This document shows, piece by piece, positions 33,993 to 43,074 of a DNA stretch of 64,000 bases. Position 1 is the stretch's first letter. The number at the start of each line of letters is the position of its first letter. The DNA is from Paracoccaceae bacterium (GTDB taxonomy: Bacteria > Pseudomonadota > Alphaproteobacteria > Rhodobacterales > Rhodobacteraceae), in contig JACVZW010000009.1 of NCBI GenBank assembly GCA_014654775.1, positions 44,165-108,164 on the forward strand, given 5' to 3'. Both the position numbers and the translations under genes were made by a program. A model generated the notes under the pieces. That model saw nothing but the letters and a program-made list of their open reading frames with translations. It ran no database searches and was not told the origin of the DNA.

Positions 33993-34757
33993 TCAGGATT
34001 CGGGCATCCGCAGAAGGCGGGTGCCAGCCTCGTCCAGTTCCTTGGCCGAGGTGATCAGACGCAGATTGAGTTCGAAGCTGCGCTGGATGTCGATGGAGGT
34101 GATGAGTTCCTCGGTCGAGTTGACGTTCGATCCTTCGAGGACGCCTTGCAGCACCTTGCCGCCTTGATCGGGGGCGGGGACGGGGCGGCCATCGACGGGG
34201 CGGATCTGGCCGTCGAGGCCTTTGGTCAGCACCGCACCTGCGGCGAGGGTGGTGGCTATGGTGGCGATCTCGACCCGTTCGCCCGGTTCGCCATCGAGGG
34301 GTTCGATGGAGATGGTGCCGATCTCGTTGACCGTGAGGCTGCGGAAGGGTGGCACGGCGATGGGCTGGAGCGCCTGATTGAGGATGGCATCGCCCGCCCC
34401 GGTGCGCAGGATGCCGTCGGAGGCGACCTGAAGATCGCCGCGTCGGGTGAGGGCGGGGGCGCCGCCGGTTTCGGGACGGATGTAGAACCAGCCCTTGTCG
34501 GCCAGCGCGATGTCGAGCGGCTGGTCGGTTTGGTTGAGGAACCCCGCCTGCCGCGAGAAGGCGGCATTCTCTTCGGGAACCTGAAAGGCGCGGGCCTGCA
34601 GATCGCCCTGTTCTTCCAGCACGAAGGCCTGCCCTTCCGGCAGATAGTCCCGGCGGAAACCCGGGACATTCTGGTTGGCAAGGTTCTGGGCGGTGGCGAT
34701 ATGCGCGCCGCGCAGATTGGCAAGGCTGTTGAGTGCCGTGTAGATCAGGCGATCCAT
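33993..34757 (-). CDS. flgF: Proximal rod protein FlgF
   Basis: This 254-aa rod subunit has the N-terminal rod motif ATAQNLANQNVPGFRRDY and the C-terminal LITSIDIQRSFELNLRLI shared by rod and hook proteins. It sits between flgE and flgG as usual. After its stop there is a 121-bp gap containing the flgG promoter. Confidence 0.92.
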   Translation of the reverse strand: MDRLIYTALNSLANLRGAHIATAQNLANQNVPGFRRDYLPEGQAFVLEEQGDLQARAFQVPEENAAFSRQAGFLNQTDQPLDIALADKGWFYIRPETGGAPALTRRGDLQVASDGILRTGAGDAILNQALQPIAVPPFRSLTVNEIGTISIEPLDGEPGERVEIATIATTLAAGAVLTKGLDGQIRPVDGRPVPAPDQGGKVLQGVLEGSNVNSTEELITSIDIQRSFELNLRLITSAKELDEAGTRLLRMPES

Positions 34758-34766
34758 TCAGGGGCC

Positions 34767-36038
34767 TCAGGTGCGGATGTTCATGATCGTCTGCATCAGC
34801 GAGGTGGAGGTTTCCATCGCCTTGGCAGAGGCCTGATAGTTGCGCTGGGCAGAGATCAGGTTCACCAATTCCTCGGTCAGTTCGACGTTGGAGCGTTCCA
34901 GCGCGCCCGAGCGCAGGAGGCCGAAGCCCGAAGTGCCGGGCGTGCCGGTCAGCGGCATGCCGGATTCGGCGGTGGCCGAGAAGGTGGCGTTGCCGTTGAT
35001 CTTGAGCCCGCCGGGGTTGGTGAAGGTGGCCAGCACGATCTGGCCCATCGGCATGCGGCCGGCGTTGCCGTAGGTGGCCCAGACGCCGCCTGTGCCATCA
35101 AGCTCTAGGTTCGTGAGGCGGCCTGCGGAGGCACCGTTATGGGTGGCGGTCTGCACCGCGAAGGGCGACGTGGTGAGGGTGGAGCCGCCCAGATCGACGA
35201 CAAGGCCATTCGTGCCGAAGGGCAGGGTCTGGCCTGCGGTGATGGCACCGGTGGCGTCGAAGGTGATGGTGTTCTGGGTGGCTGGGGCGGTGGGTGCCAT
35301 CTCTGCCCCTTGGACGAGGAGGCGGATTTCGAAGACCGTATCGGTGGAAAGGGCGTTGGGTTCGGCGATCTTGATGAGATAGGCCTCGGCCTCGACCGGG
35401 GTGCCGGAGGACCCGAAGAGCGGGATCGGCGTGCGGGTGGCATAGGTCGTGGGATCGGCGGGGTTGAAGGCGGCGACCGGCGGGATGGCCGATTGCTGGC
35501 CCAACATGCCGTTGTCAGAGGGGAAGTTGAGTTCAAGGTTCACTTCCGTCGAGGCGACGGGGGTGCCCATTTCCAGAGGGATGGTGAGTGGCTGCGCCTG
35601 CGCCATGTCGAAGGTGAGCGGGCGGCCATCGGCCCCCACGGGCCAAGAAAGAAGCGCGCTGCCCGCGGCGTTCACCACGTTTCCGGCGGCATCCATGGTA
35701 AAGGCCCCGGCGCGGGTATAGCGCATCTCGCCCGCCGCCGTGTTCGGGTCGCCAAAGGACTGGATGGCGAAGAAGCCCTGCCCTTCGATTGCGATGTCGA
35801 GGAGGTTGCCCGTCGTCACCACGTTGCCTTGGGTGAAGTCCTGCGCGACGCGCTGGACCTGCACGCCCGAGCCGATGGCGGTGCGCTGGTTCGCGAAGGG
35901 CGAGGAGGAGAAGACGTCGGCGAATTCGACGCGGCTGGAACGGAAGCCCATGGTGCCGACGTTGGCGATGTTATGCGAGGTGGCGGAGATGTCGCTTTGC
36001 GCGGCCATCAGGCCGGAGAGGGCGGTGCTCATGGACAT
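34767..36038 (-). CDS. flgE: Flagellar hook protein FlgE
   Basis: FlgE is the subunit of the curved hook. The 423-aa protein begins with STALSGLMAAQSDISATSHN, and its motif NIANVGTMGFRSSRVEFADVF is the hook/rod signature. The C-terminus ELVNLISAQRNYQASAKAME is also typical. Either ATG (36038 or 36032) could be used; AAGGAT favours the first. FlgD, the cap for hook assembly, is upstream. Confidence 0.95.
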   Translation of the reverse strand: MSMSTALSGLMAAQSDISATSHNIANVGTMGFRSSRVEFADVFSSSPFANQRTAIGSGVQVQRVAQDFTQGNVVTTGNLLDIAIEGQGFFAIQSFGDPNTAAGEMRYTRAGAFTMDAAGNVVNAAGSALLSWPVGADGRPLTFDMAQAQPLTIPLEMGTPVASTEVNLELNFPSDNGMLGQQSAIPPVAAFNPADPTTYATRTPIPLFGSSGTPVEAEAYLIKIAEPNALSTDTVFEIRLLVQGAEMAPTAPATQNTITFDATGAITAGQTLPFGTNGLVVDLGGSTLTTSPFAVQTATHNGASAGRLTNLELDGTGGVWATYGNAGRMPMGQIVLATFTNPGGLKINGNATFSATAESGMPLTGTPGTSGFGLLRSGALERSNVELTEELVNLISAQRNYQASAKAMETSTSLMQTIMNIRT

Positions 36039-36074
36039 GGGGGCGTATCCTTACCTTTACGTTTCTTTGCTGCC

Positions 36075-36779
36075 TTAACGGACGGTTTCGACTTCGAGCG
36101 CATTGAGCGCGCCGTAATCCTCGACCTGAAGGGTCATGTCGGCGGCGGTCGTGCCGGTGGAGGCGGACAGCACGCGGGCGAAGACGGAGGGGCCGACCTG
36201 TGCGGTGCCGTCGGCAGTGGTGGCCGAGACGGTGATGCGGACAGGGCTGCGGGCATCGGCCATGCCGGGGGGCAGATCGGACCAGGAGAAGCCCATCAGG
36301 CCCTTGGGTTGGTCGGCAAAGGTCTGGGAATGCAGCAGGGCACCGGTGGTGGCATTGGAATAGCTGACGACGACGGAGCTGGCATTGGCGGGCAGGTCCA
36401 CGACGCCGTTCACGCTGCCGTCCTTGCTGGGGCGAGCGATGTTGCCGGGAACAAGCACCTCGTGCCCCAGAAGGTTGGCGGCGGTGGCGATGCGGAAATC
36501 ACCGCCCATGCCTTCGCCCATGCTGGCGAGGGTGTCGTTGACCTTCTCGATCCCCGAGACGGTGGAGAATTGCGCAAGCTGAGCGAGGAATTCGCCGTTC
36601 TCCATGGGCTGGAGCGGGTCCTGATTGCGCAGCTGCGCGAGCATCAGGGTGAGGAAATCCTGCTGGCCCAGGGCGCCGGAAAAATCGGTGGCCGTGGCGG
36701 ATTGCGCCGTAGCCGGGGTGCTGGGCGCGCGGGTGGCGTTCAGATTGACGTTGCCGGTGGTGGCGTCGATGCTGATCAT
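36075..36779 (-). CDS. flgD: Hook-capping protein FlgD
   Basis: FlgD forms the scaffold at the tip of the growing hook. This 234-aa protein has the N-terminal export and assembly motif GQQDFLTLMLAQLRNQDPLQ followed by MENGEFLAQLAQFSTV. The C-terminal half has the FlgD Ig/Tudor-type region. Its size is normal. The order flgB-C-D-E on the minus strand is canonical. Confidence 0.95.
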   Translation of the reverse strand: MISIDATTGNVNLNATRAPSTPATAQSATATDFSGALGQQDFLTLMLAQLRNQDPLQPMENGEFLAQLAQFSTVSGIEKVNDTLASMGEGMGGDFRIATAANLLGHEVLVPGNIARPSKDGSVNGVVDLPANASSVVVSYSNATTGALLHSQTFADQPKGLMGFSWSDLPPGMADARSPVRITVSATTADGTAQVGPSVFARVLSASTGTTAADMTLQVEDYGALNALEVETVR

Positions 36780-36818
36780 GGCGTTCCTTCCGGGTGTCGG
36801 TCGCGGGCCGGGCTGGCG

Positions 36819-37235
36819 TTACTGGCCCATCTGCATGGTTCGTGCCATGAGGGCGCGCAGCGTGGACATGGTTTCGAGCGTGTTTTGGTATTGGCGGCTG
36901 GCTTCGACCATTTCGACCATCTCTTCTTCCGTGTTCACCGCTGCGGCGTAGACGAAGCCTTCGGGATCGGCGTCGGGGTGATCGGGGCGGAAGATCTTTT
37001 GCGGTTCGCGGTCGAGCATCACCACATCAGCGACATTGGCGGTCGAAAGCCCCTCTTCGGCGCGGGCATATTCGGTTTCGAAGATGGGGCGCATCGCCTT
37101 GTAGGCATCTTCGGGCGAGCCAGCGACCGAGCCCGCATTGGCAAGGTTGGAGGCCACGGTGTTCATGCGGACCATCTGGGCCGACAAGGCGCGGGCCCCG
37201 ACGTCGAAGACATTGCGAATCTCGGTCATCGTCAT
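36819..37235 (-). CDS. flgC: Proximal rod protein FlgC
   Basis: This 138-aa rod subunit has [19 protein letters not shown] near the N-terminus and [19 protein letters not shown] near the C-terminus, the FlgC signatures. The start overlaps the flgB stop by 4 bp, which indicates translational coupling. Confidence 0.95.
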   Translation of the reverse strand: MTMTEIRNVFDVGARALSAQMVRMNTVASNLANAGSVAGSPEDAYKAMRPIFETEYARAEEGLSTANVADVVMLDREPQKIFRPDHPDADPEGFVYAAAVNTEEEMVEMVEASRQYQNTLETMSTLRALMARTMQMGQ

Positions 37236-37615
37236 TCTCCCTTGATGGCGGACATCAGGCCGGAGATGCGGCGGTTGAGGAAGGTGAGGCTGGATTGGTA
37301 GCGGACGGTGTTTTCCGCGAATTCCATCTGTTCGACGCCAAGTTCGACCGTATTGCCATCAAGCGAGGCGGTGACAGGCACACGATAGCCGAGATTGCCA
37401 TCAGCCAGCGTGCCGGCGAGGTGCCCCGAGGCGGTGCGGGCCGGGCCGGTGGTGCCGCGGGCGCGGGCGAGTTCGGCTTCGAAGTCGAAATCGCGCGCCT
37501 TGAAGCCCGGGGTCGCGGCATTGGCGATGTTGGAGGCAAGTATCTCGCCGCGCTTTTCGCGCAGGACGAGGGCTTGGGCATGCAGGCCTATCGATTCAGC
37601 GAAACCAACCGTCAT
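37232..37615 (-). CDS. flgB: Proximal rod protein FlgB
   Basis: This 127-aa rod subunit is the first gene of the flg operon. The ATG at 37615 gives a normal FlgB ([35 protein letters not shown]). The longer ORF to 37807 would begin upstream of the sigma-54 promoter and is rejected. A GAGGA site lies 9 bp before the start. Confidence 0.95.
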   Translation of the reverse strand: MTVGFAESIGLHAQALVLREKRGEILASNIANAATPGFKARDFDFEAELARARGTTGPARTASGHLAGTLADGNLGYRVPVTASLDGNTVELGVEQMEFAENTVRYQSSLTFLNRRISGLMSAIKGE

Positions 37616-37684
37616 TGAGTCTGTCCTCTGGCGATGGGCGGCCCCCGCCCGCAGACGGAGTGGCCCCTTGATCGGGGAGAACAG

Positions 37685-37700
37685 TGCAAGCCGCGTGCCA
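37685..37700 (-). promoter_or_regulatory. Sigma-54 promoter of the flgB operon
   Basis: On the minus strand, TGGCACGCGGCTTGCA is a perfect -24/-12 element, about 70 bp before flgB. It would drive flgBCDEFGHIJKL and perhaps sltF. It lies in the gap shared with the divergent FAAM-repeat gene. Confidence 0.85.
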
Positions 37701-37732
37701 AGTGCCTGCGGCGGCGATGGCGGGAGCGGGAG

Positions 37733-38857
37733 ATGGCGGCGGCGCGGAAGAAACGGGCGCATCGGGTGGTGGCCAAGGCCTTGCTGAAGGCGGTGGCAGA
37801 CCTGCATCCGGAAGAAGCGCTGGAGGCGCTGGACCCGTTCTATATGCGTGAGCGTGACGGAATACGTCGGCGGGCGCTCCGTGCGGCGCGGATCACACTG
37901 ATGCGGAAGGCAGTCGAGACGCCGCCGCGCCTGATCGTGCCCATCGTGGAAGCAATCCCCGAACCGGAACCCGAGCCGGAACCCGTGGTGGTGACAGAGC
38001 CGCCTGCCCCGAAGCCGATCCCGAAAGGAAAGCTTCTGTCGGTCAGTCTTGAGGATGCCGCGAAACTGCTGATGACAGCGCCGGAACCTGTGGCAGAGGC
38101 CGCGCCTGCGCCCGAAACACCCGCTGCGGAGGACGTGCCGGAATTTGCGCCGATCGACTGGGCGGCGGCGGCGGCGGGGCTGTCGGCCTTTGACATGCCG
38201 GACGAGCCCGAGGTGGTGGCGGCAGACCTGCCCATCATGATGGTGGCGCCTGCCCCTGCTCCGATCCTTGAGATGCTGGACGCGGCGGAGGCGGCTGCCG
38301 TGGAGGACAGCGCCCTGCCCAGCGCGACGGCGGCCCCGGCCCCGCCCAAACGCGCGAAAAAGGTCGCGAAACCCCCATGGCCGGATCTTTCCGCCCAGTT
38401 CGCTGCGATGTCGGGTGACGGGATGGAGGCGCTGGCCGATGTCGCATTGGCAAAGCCGGTGCCGGGGCTGGATGAGGGATTGCGCGCGCTGGAGGCGCTG
38501 GACGAAGTGGCTCCGGTTGCGGCCCCGGCCCTGATGGTTGATCCGATGGCGGCCTTTGCCGCCATGGCCGAAGAGGAACCGGCCCCGACAAGTGCGGGGA
38601 CGAAGGCGCAGATGGTCGATCCGGGTGCGGCCTTCGCGGCGATGGACGCGGCGGAGAGCCCTGCCCCGCCCGCCCCCAAGGCAAGCGGATTGATGGCCGA
38701 TCCGGCGGCGGCCTTCGCGGCGCTGGAGGCGGCCGAGGACGAAGCCGCGCAGGCCGTGGGCAAGGGCACGGGGAAGCCGAAGCCCTTGGCCTTTGACCTG
38801 TCGGCGCAGTTCGCGGCGATGGCGGATGAGGATGACGAGCAGAAGAAGGCGGTCTAG
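37733..38857 (+). CDS. FAAM-repeat protein divergent from flgB (unknown function)
   Basis: This 374-aa protein does not belong to a family I know. It has a basic helical N-terminal domain (about 1-65), a PEPEPEPE linker, and a mostly disordered acidic Ala/Pro-rich body. Five copies of D[LP]xAxFAA[ML] are at 218-226, 270-278, 296-304, 323-331 and 355-363. They look like short linear binding motifs spaced by flexible linkers. No signal peptide or membrane segment is present. The ATG at 37733 follows GGGAGCGGGAG. Its position opposite the flgB promoter suggests a flagellar or cell-pole role, which is an inference only. Confidence 0.75.
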   Translation: MAAARKKRAHRVVAKALLKAVADLHPEEALEALDPFYMRERDGIRRRALRAARITLMRKAVETPPRLIVPIVEAIPEPEPEPEPVVVTEPPAPKPIPKGKLLSVSLEDAAKLLMTAPEPVAEAAPAPETPAAEDVPEFAPIDWAAAAAGLSAFDMPDEPEVVAADLPIMMVAPAPAPILEMLDAAEAAAVEDSALPSATAAPAPPKRAKKVAKPPWPDLSAQFAAMSGDGMEALADVALAKPVPGLDEGLRALEALDEVAPVAAPALMVDPMAAFAAMAEEEPAPTSAGTKAQMVDPGAAFAAMDAAESPAPPAPKASGLMADPAAAFAALEAAEDEAAQAVGKGTGKPKPLAFDLSAQFAAMADEDDEQKKAV

Positions 38858-38859
38858 GC

Positions 38860-41496
38860 CTATTCCGCCGCCGCACGCGGCGCAGAGAGGGACAGGCCGT
38901 TTTCGCGCAGCGCGCTGATCGTGCGGGGCAGGACGGCGCGCAGGGCGCCCAGCGCCGCCGCCTCGCCCGCCGTATCGGCGGATTGGGCGGCTGTCTCGAA
39001 GGCCACGAGCGCGCCGTGCAGGCCTGCAAGGCCAATGGCGGCAGCGGCGCCCGCCGTCTTGTGCGCAACCTTCGCCGCCTCGTCATGCCGTCCGGCGGCG
39101 GAAAGATCGGAGAGCTGTGCCGCGACGGATTCGGTTTCGCCGATCAGCTTGTCGGCCAGACGTTCGACGAAATCGCGGCCCATCTCTTCCAGCGTTTCGC
39201 GGAACACGTCGGGACTGAGGACCGGGGTTTCGGCAGGGGCGGCGGGCAGCGCCGGGCGTTGCCGGTTGCGGACAATGCCGCGCGAATAGGTGGCGAGGAT
39301 GCCCATCAGCGCGGCGCGGGTGATCGGCTTGACCAGCACGTCGGTCATGCCCGCGCCGAGGAATTCGGGCATCTTGTCGGGGCTGGCATTGGCGGTGACG
39401 CCGATGATCGGCACGTTGCGACACGCTCCTTCGCGACGGATGTGGCGCGTGGCTTCCAGCCCGTCCATGCGGGGCATGGAGATATCGGTCAGGATCATGT
39501 CGAAGGCGGTGATGGTGGCCTTTTCCACCGCTTCGATCCCGTCGGCGGCGTTGGTGACGGTGTGGCCGCGCAGGCGCAGCATTTCGGTCAGCAGAAGGCT
39601 GTTGATCGGGTTGTCTTCGACGACGAGGATGTTGAGGACGGGCTGTTCCTCTTCGGGGGTGGACTCTTCGGCGGCGGCCCCGGCGCGGGCTTCGGCTGCC
39701 ACGGGCAGGGTGACTTCGAAGGTGAAGGTGCTGCCCTTGCCCAGTTCAGAGGTGACGCGGATGGTGCCCCCCATCGCCTCGGCCGAGAGCTTGGCGATGC
39801 CGAGACCGAGACCTGTGCCTTCGCGCATGCGGGCATAGGAGGCATCAAGCGTCTCGAAGTTGTGGAAGATGCGTTCAAGATCGTGTTCGGCGATGCCGAT
39901 GCCGGTGTCGATGACCGAGATGGACAGGCCAAGCTGGCGGCCATCTTCGTGCAATGTCGGCATGATTCGCACTTTGACGGAGCCTGCATCGGTGAATTTG
40001 ATCGCATTGCCGATGAGGTTGTAGAGCACGCGCAGGAAAAGCTGGCGCGGGGCTTTGACGCGGGGAAGCTGCTGCTTGGGTTCTTCGAAATGCAGGAGGT
40101 TGCCGCGCTTGCCCGCTTGCGGCTGGTTCTGGAGCATAAGGTCGCGGACCACCTGCACGGGCGAGAAGTCGGAGACCTGATAGCTGGCGGACTGATCAGA
40201 GCCGAGGCGGGTAAGCTCCAGCACGTTGTTGACCTGATCGAGCGCTGCAAGGCCGCAAGACAGGACGATTTCCGACAGCCAGCTTTGGCGTTGGTCAAGG
40301 TCAGTGGAGGTTTGCAACAGTTCCGTCGCGGCGATGAGGCCGTTCAGGGGCGTGCGCATTTCATGCGACATGACGGCGAGGAAGCGCGACTTCGCCTCTT
40401 CGCCCTTGAGCGCGTCATTGCGGGCCTTGCGCAGGCTTTCCTCGCGTTCGATGCGTTCGGAAATGTCGCGGACAAAGGCGATGAACATGGGTTCGCCGCC
40501 CGCACCCTGCGCCTCGGCCAAGGCGACTTCGACCGGGGTTTCGCTGCCATCGGCGCGGCGGCCATGCATGAGAAGGCGGCCATCCTGCAGTTCGGGGGAA
40601 TCGGACCGGTAGAGGCTGCGCAGGAGGGTGAGCGGATCGTCGGTGCCTTCATGGTGCAGCAGGCGGTCGACGGGGATGCCACGCAGATCGTCGCGCGAGA
40701 GGCCGAACAGCTGTTCGGCGGCGCTGTTGCAATCGGTGATGGCCCCTTGGGCATCGGCGATAACGAGCGCGTCGAGCGAGCTTTCGATCACGGCGCGCAG
40801 GTTGTGGACGGCGCGTTCTGTGGTTTCGGAGCGGCGGCTTTGCGCGCGATTCTGCAGGATGATGACGAGGGACAGCGCGGCCATCAGCCCCAGCAGGCCA
40901 AGCGCGGCGGCGGCGAAGACCTGCAGCGAGCGGCGCAATTCGTTGCGGCGCAGATCGCCATTGGCCATCAGCGATTGCAGGGAGGAGACGACCTGCGCGC
41001 GCACGCTGTCGGCGACGGTGACCATCTCGTCCTGTAGGGCGGGAAGGGCGGCACTGAGTGAGGCATCATCGGAATCGATGATGGGCGTCACGCGGTCGAA
41101 GAAAGCGCCCTGCGACCAGAGTTCCTTGCGCAGCGATTCGTTGATCGGCAGGAAATTCAACTCGTCGGATTTCGACAGGACGCTGAAGCGGCTGTAGAAG
41201 ATGTCGAAGGCAAGCCGGAGATCGTCGAGCCGCTTGGGATCATCAGGCCGCTGTGCGGCAACGATGACGGCGCGCTGGAGTTTGAGCGTGTCAACCTCGA
41301 CCTGAGCCATGGTCCAGGTGACGTTGTCGGAGTTCACCGAGGAGGACCGCTCAAGCTCCCCGTCGATCTGGAGGAAGACATAGCCCATCGCAGCGAGCGT
41401 CACGACGAAGGTGAAGGCGAGGGTGATGTGCCGGACGCGCACCGCAGCGCGATGGATGCGGCCTTCTTCAAGAGCTTCGTCGAAGAACTTCGTCAT
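38860..41496 (-). CDS. Hybrid sensor histidine kinase (PAS-HisKA-HATPase-REC-Hpt)
   Basis: This is an 878-aa tripartite kinase. It has a membrane segment at about 23-43, a periplasmic helical region, and a second segment at 192-215. A PAS domain spans about 230-350. HisKA has His378 in [11 protein letters not shown], the HATPase has N-box [10 protein letters not shown] and [11 protein letters not shown], the receiver has Asp671, and a C-terminal Hpt has His812 in AHKTAGAA. It is an ArcB/BarA-like phosphorelay. I used the ATG at 41496; a GTG at 41526 is possible and neither has a strong ribosome-binding site. It follows the exported 173-aa protein by about 50 bp and probably partners the nearby response regulator. 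Confidence 0.88.
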   Translation of the reverse strand: MTKFFDEALEEGRIHRAAVRVRHITLAFTFVVTLAAMGYVFLQIDGELERSSSVNSDNVTWTMAQVEVDTLKLQRAVIVAAQRPDDPKRLDDLRLAFDIFYSRFSVLSKSDELNFLPINESLRKELWSQGAFFDRVTPIIDSDDASLSAALPALQDEMVTVADSVRAQVVSSLQSLMANGDLRRNELRRSLQVFAAAALGLLGLMAALSLVIILQNRAQSRRSETTERAVHNLRAVIESSLDALVIADAQGAITDCNSAAEQLFGLSRDDLRGIPVDRLLHHEGTDDPLTLLRSLYRSDSPELQDGRLLMHGRRADGSETPVEVALAEAQGAGGEPMFIAFVRDISERIEREESLRKARNDALKGEEAKSRFLAVMSHEMRTPLNGLIAATELLQTSTDLDQRQSWLSEIVLSCGLAALDQVNNVLELTRLGSDQSASYQVSDFSPVQVVRDLMLQNQPQAGKRGNLLHFEEPKQQLPRVKAPRQLFLRVLYNLIGNAIKFTDAGSVKVRIMPTLHEDGRQLGLSISVIDTGIGIAEHDLERIFHNFETLDASYARMREGTGLGLGIAKLSAEAMGGTIRVTSELGKGSTFTFEVTLPVAAEARAGAAAEESTPEEEQPVLNILVVEDNPINSLLLTEMLRLRGHTVTNAADGIEAVEKATITAFDMILTDISMPRMDGLEATRHIRREGACRNVPIIGVTANASPDKMPEFLGAGMTDVLVKPITRAALMGILATYSRGIVRNRQRPALPAAPAETPVLSPDVFRETLEEMGRDFVERLADKLIGETESVAAQLSDLSAAGRHDEAAKVAHKTAGAAAAIGLAGLHGALVAFETAAQSADTAGEAAALGALRAVLPRTISALRENGLSLSAPRAAAE

Positions 41497-41550
41497 CGCA
41501 CGGGTCCGGGTGGTGGCTGCCGGCACCCGTCTGGAGTGCCGGCGCCGGGA

Positions 41551-42072
41551 TCATTCAGAGATCGTCAGCTTGGATAATTGCCAGATGCTCCAGCCATAGA
41601 CCAGTTCGGTTTGATAGTCGGGGCTGGAATCGTAGGGGAAAACGATCCAGAGCGGGCCCTTGTCGCGGCGCGAGAAGGTTTCGCCGTCGATGTGATAGGT
41701 GACGATCGGGACATTCTCTTCGATCGCTTCCATCGGGATTTCGACAGCGTAGTCGTTCAGCGCGGTGGCGATGATCTTGGTGCCCTCGCCGCCGACGGCA
41801 TCGAGCAGGGCCTTGAGCGGCACGCCCTCGAAACGGTGCATGCCATCGGTCCAGGTCGTGGTCGTGTCGAAGCCCGAGGCGGGCATGGCCATCAGCATGT
41901 CGAGGTCGAACTGGGCGCTGCCTTCGGCGTTCGTGTTGGTGATGGCCCCATCGATGGTGAGGATCACCTCACCCGTGGGCGCGGCCATTTCCGCGACGCT
42001 GGCCGTGGCGCCGAGGAAAAGAAATGCAAAAGCCGCCGAAAGGCGGCCGGTCGAGACAGAAAGTTGGGGCAT
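41551..42072 (-). CDS. Exported molybdopterin-oxidoreductase-fold protein without cysteines
   Basis: This 173-aa protein has a signal peptide (about 1-28). Its mature part resembles the oxidoreductase molybdopterin-binding fold (HRFEGVPLKALLDAVGG, then RRDKGPLWIVFPYD). It contains no cysteine, so it lacks the residue that ligates molybdenum in sulfite-oxidase-type enzymes. A ligand-binding or accessory role is therefore more likely than catalysis. The ATG at 42072 has a GGAG site. It is upstream of the hybrid kinase on the same strand, so it may be the periplasmic input of that kinase. Confidence 0.7.
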   Translation of the reverse strand: MPQLSVSTGRLSAAFAFLFLGATASVAEMAAPTGEVILTIDGAITNTNAEGSAQFDLDMLMAMPASGFDTTTTWTDGMHRFEGVPLKALLDAVGGEGTKIIATALNDYAVEIPMEAIEENVPIVTYHIDGETFSRRDKGPLWIVFPYDSSPDYQTELVYGWSIWQLSKLTISE

Positions 42073-42151
42073 CTGAAGCTCCGCTACAGGGACAATGGCG
42101 GAGAAGATAGCAAAACAAGGCTTTTTCTCCATTCCAATTCTGGATGCCATC

Positions 42152-42167
42152 CCATACAAAAGTATGG
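42152..42167. promoter_or_regulatory. Palindrome between the divergent signalling genes
   Basis: CCATAC-AAAA-GTATGG is a perfect 6-bp inverted repeat with a 4-bp spacer. It lies in the 256-bp gap between the exported protein (-) and the response regulator (+). It is a good candidate for a NarL/LuxR-type binding site. The rest of the gap is AT-richer and holds no gene. Confidence 0.45.
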
Positions 42168-42328
42168 CACTCTTTCAACTTAGTCGGGATTGGTCACCGT
42201 TCTATTTGTTTTAGAAAGTGTAAGACGTATTCTTGCAGGTATGTGCTGCTGCGTAAGGCGGGCGGCGGGTGATCCATTGGCCCGCATATTGCACGGCGAT
42301 GGACGGAAGAATTGGAGGTCAGGGGCGA

Positions 42329-42976
42329 ATGGCTATGCTGGGTGGTGCGGGAAGCGGAAAGGTTCGTATCCTGATCGCGGATGACCATGAAATGGTCTTG
42401 GACGTTTTTGCAATGTATCTTTCGTCTGCCCCCGACATGGAGGTGAGCACGGCGAAGACACTGGACGAGGCGGTGGATTTCATCACCTCGGAGGGGCCCT
42501 ATGATGTGGTTCTTCTGGACCTGAACATGCCAGGAATGAACGGCGTGGCGGGGCTGCGCAAGGCGATCAAGTCGAATGGCGGCAAGCCTGTGGCGATCAT
42601 CACCGGAAACCCCACGCCGCGCATGCTGGACGAGATCATGAATGCCGGGTCTTCGGGGATCGTGCTGAAGACGACGGGGGTGCGGTCGCTGGCCAATGCC
42701 ATCCGGTTCATGCATGCGGGCGAGCATTACATGCCGCTGGAACTGGTGCGCGAGCGGCACAATGCCGGGCGGCAGACCAAGAACGGGCGGCTGTCGGACA
42801 AGGAGATGATGGTCCTGTCCTATCTGGCCGAGGGCAAGCAGAACAAGGAAATCGCCAACGATCTGAAGCTGGCGGAGCCGACGATCAAGATGCATGTGAC
42901 CAGCATCTGCAAGAAGCTGGCGGCGTCGAACCGGACGCAGGCGGTGATCGTGGCGCGGGATCTGGGGCTGATCTGA
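42329..42976 (+). CDS. NarL/LuxR-family response regulator
   Basis: This 215-aa regulator has a receiver domain (acidic pair Asp18-Asp19, phosphoacceptor Asp64 in VVLLDLNMPGMNG, and the conserved Thr/Lys in ITGNP and VLKTTG). It has a C-terminal LuxR-type HTH (LSDKEMMVLSYLAEGKQNKE, then TIKMHVTSICKKL). GGAGG at 42314-42318 favours the ATG at 42329. It is divergent from the kinase operon, which also ends in an Hpt domain, so phosphotransfer to this regulator is plausible. Confidence 0.88.
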   Translation: MAMLGGAGSGKVRILIADDHEMVLDVFAMYLSSAPDMEVSTAKTLDEAVDFITSEGPYDVVLLDLNMPGMNGVAGLRKAIKSNGGKPVAIITGNPTPRMLDEIMNAGSSGIVLKTTGVRSLANAIRFMHAGEHYMPLELVRERHNAGRQTKNGRLSDKEMMVLSYLAEGKQNKEIANDLKLAEPTIKMHVTSICKKLAASNRTQAVIVARDLGLI

Positions 42977-43074
42977 GGCCTGTGAAGGGTGGCGGGCGCG
43001 GACTGGGACCTGTCTGCCCCCCAAGGATTGCCCGCAGTGATCCCGACCCCGAGAGGATGTTGCCAAGATGAGGA

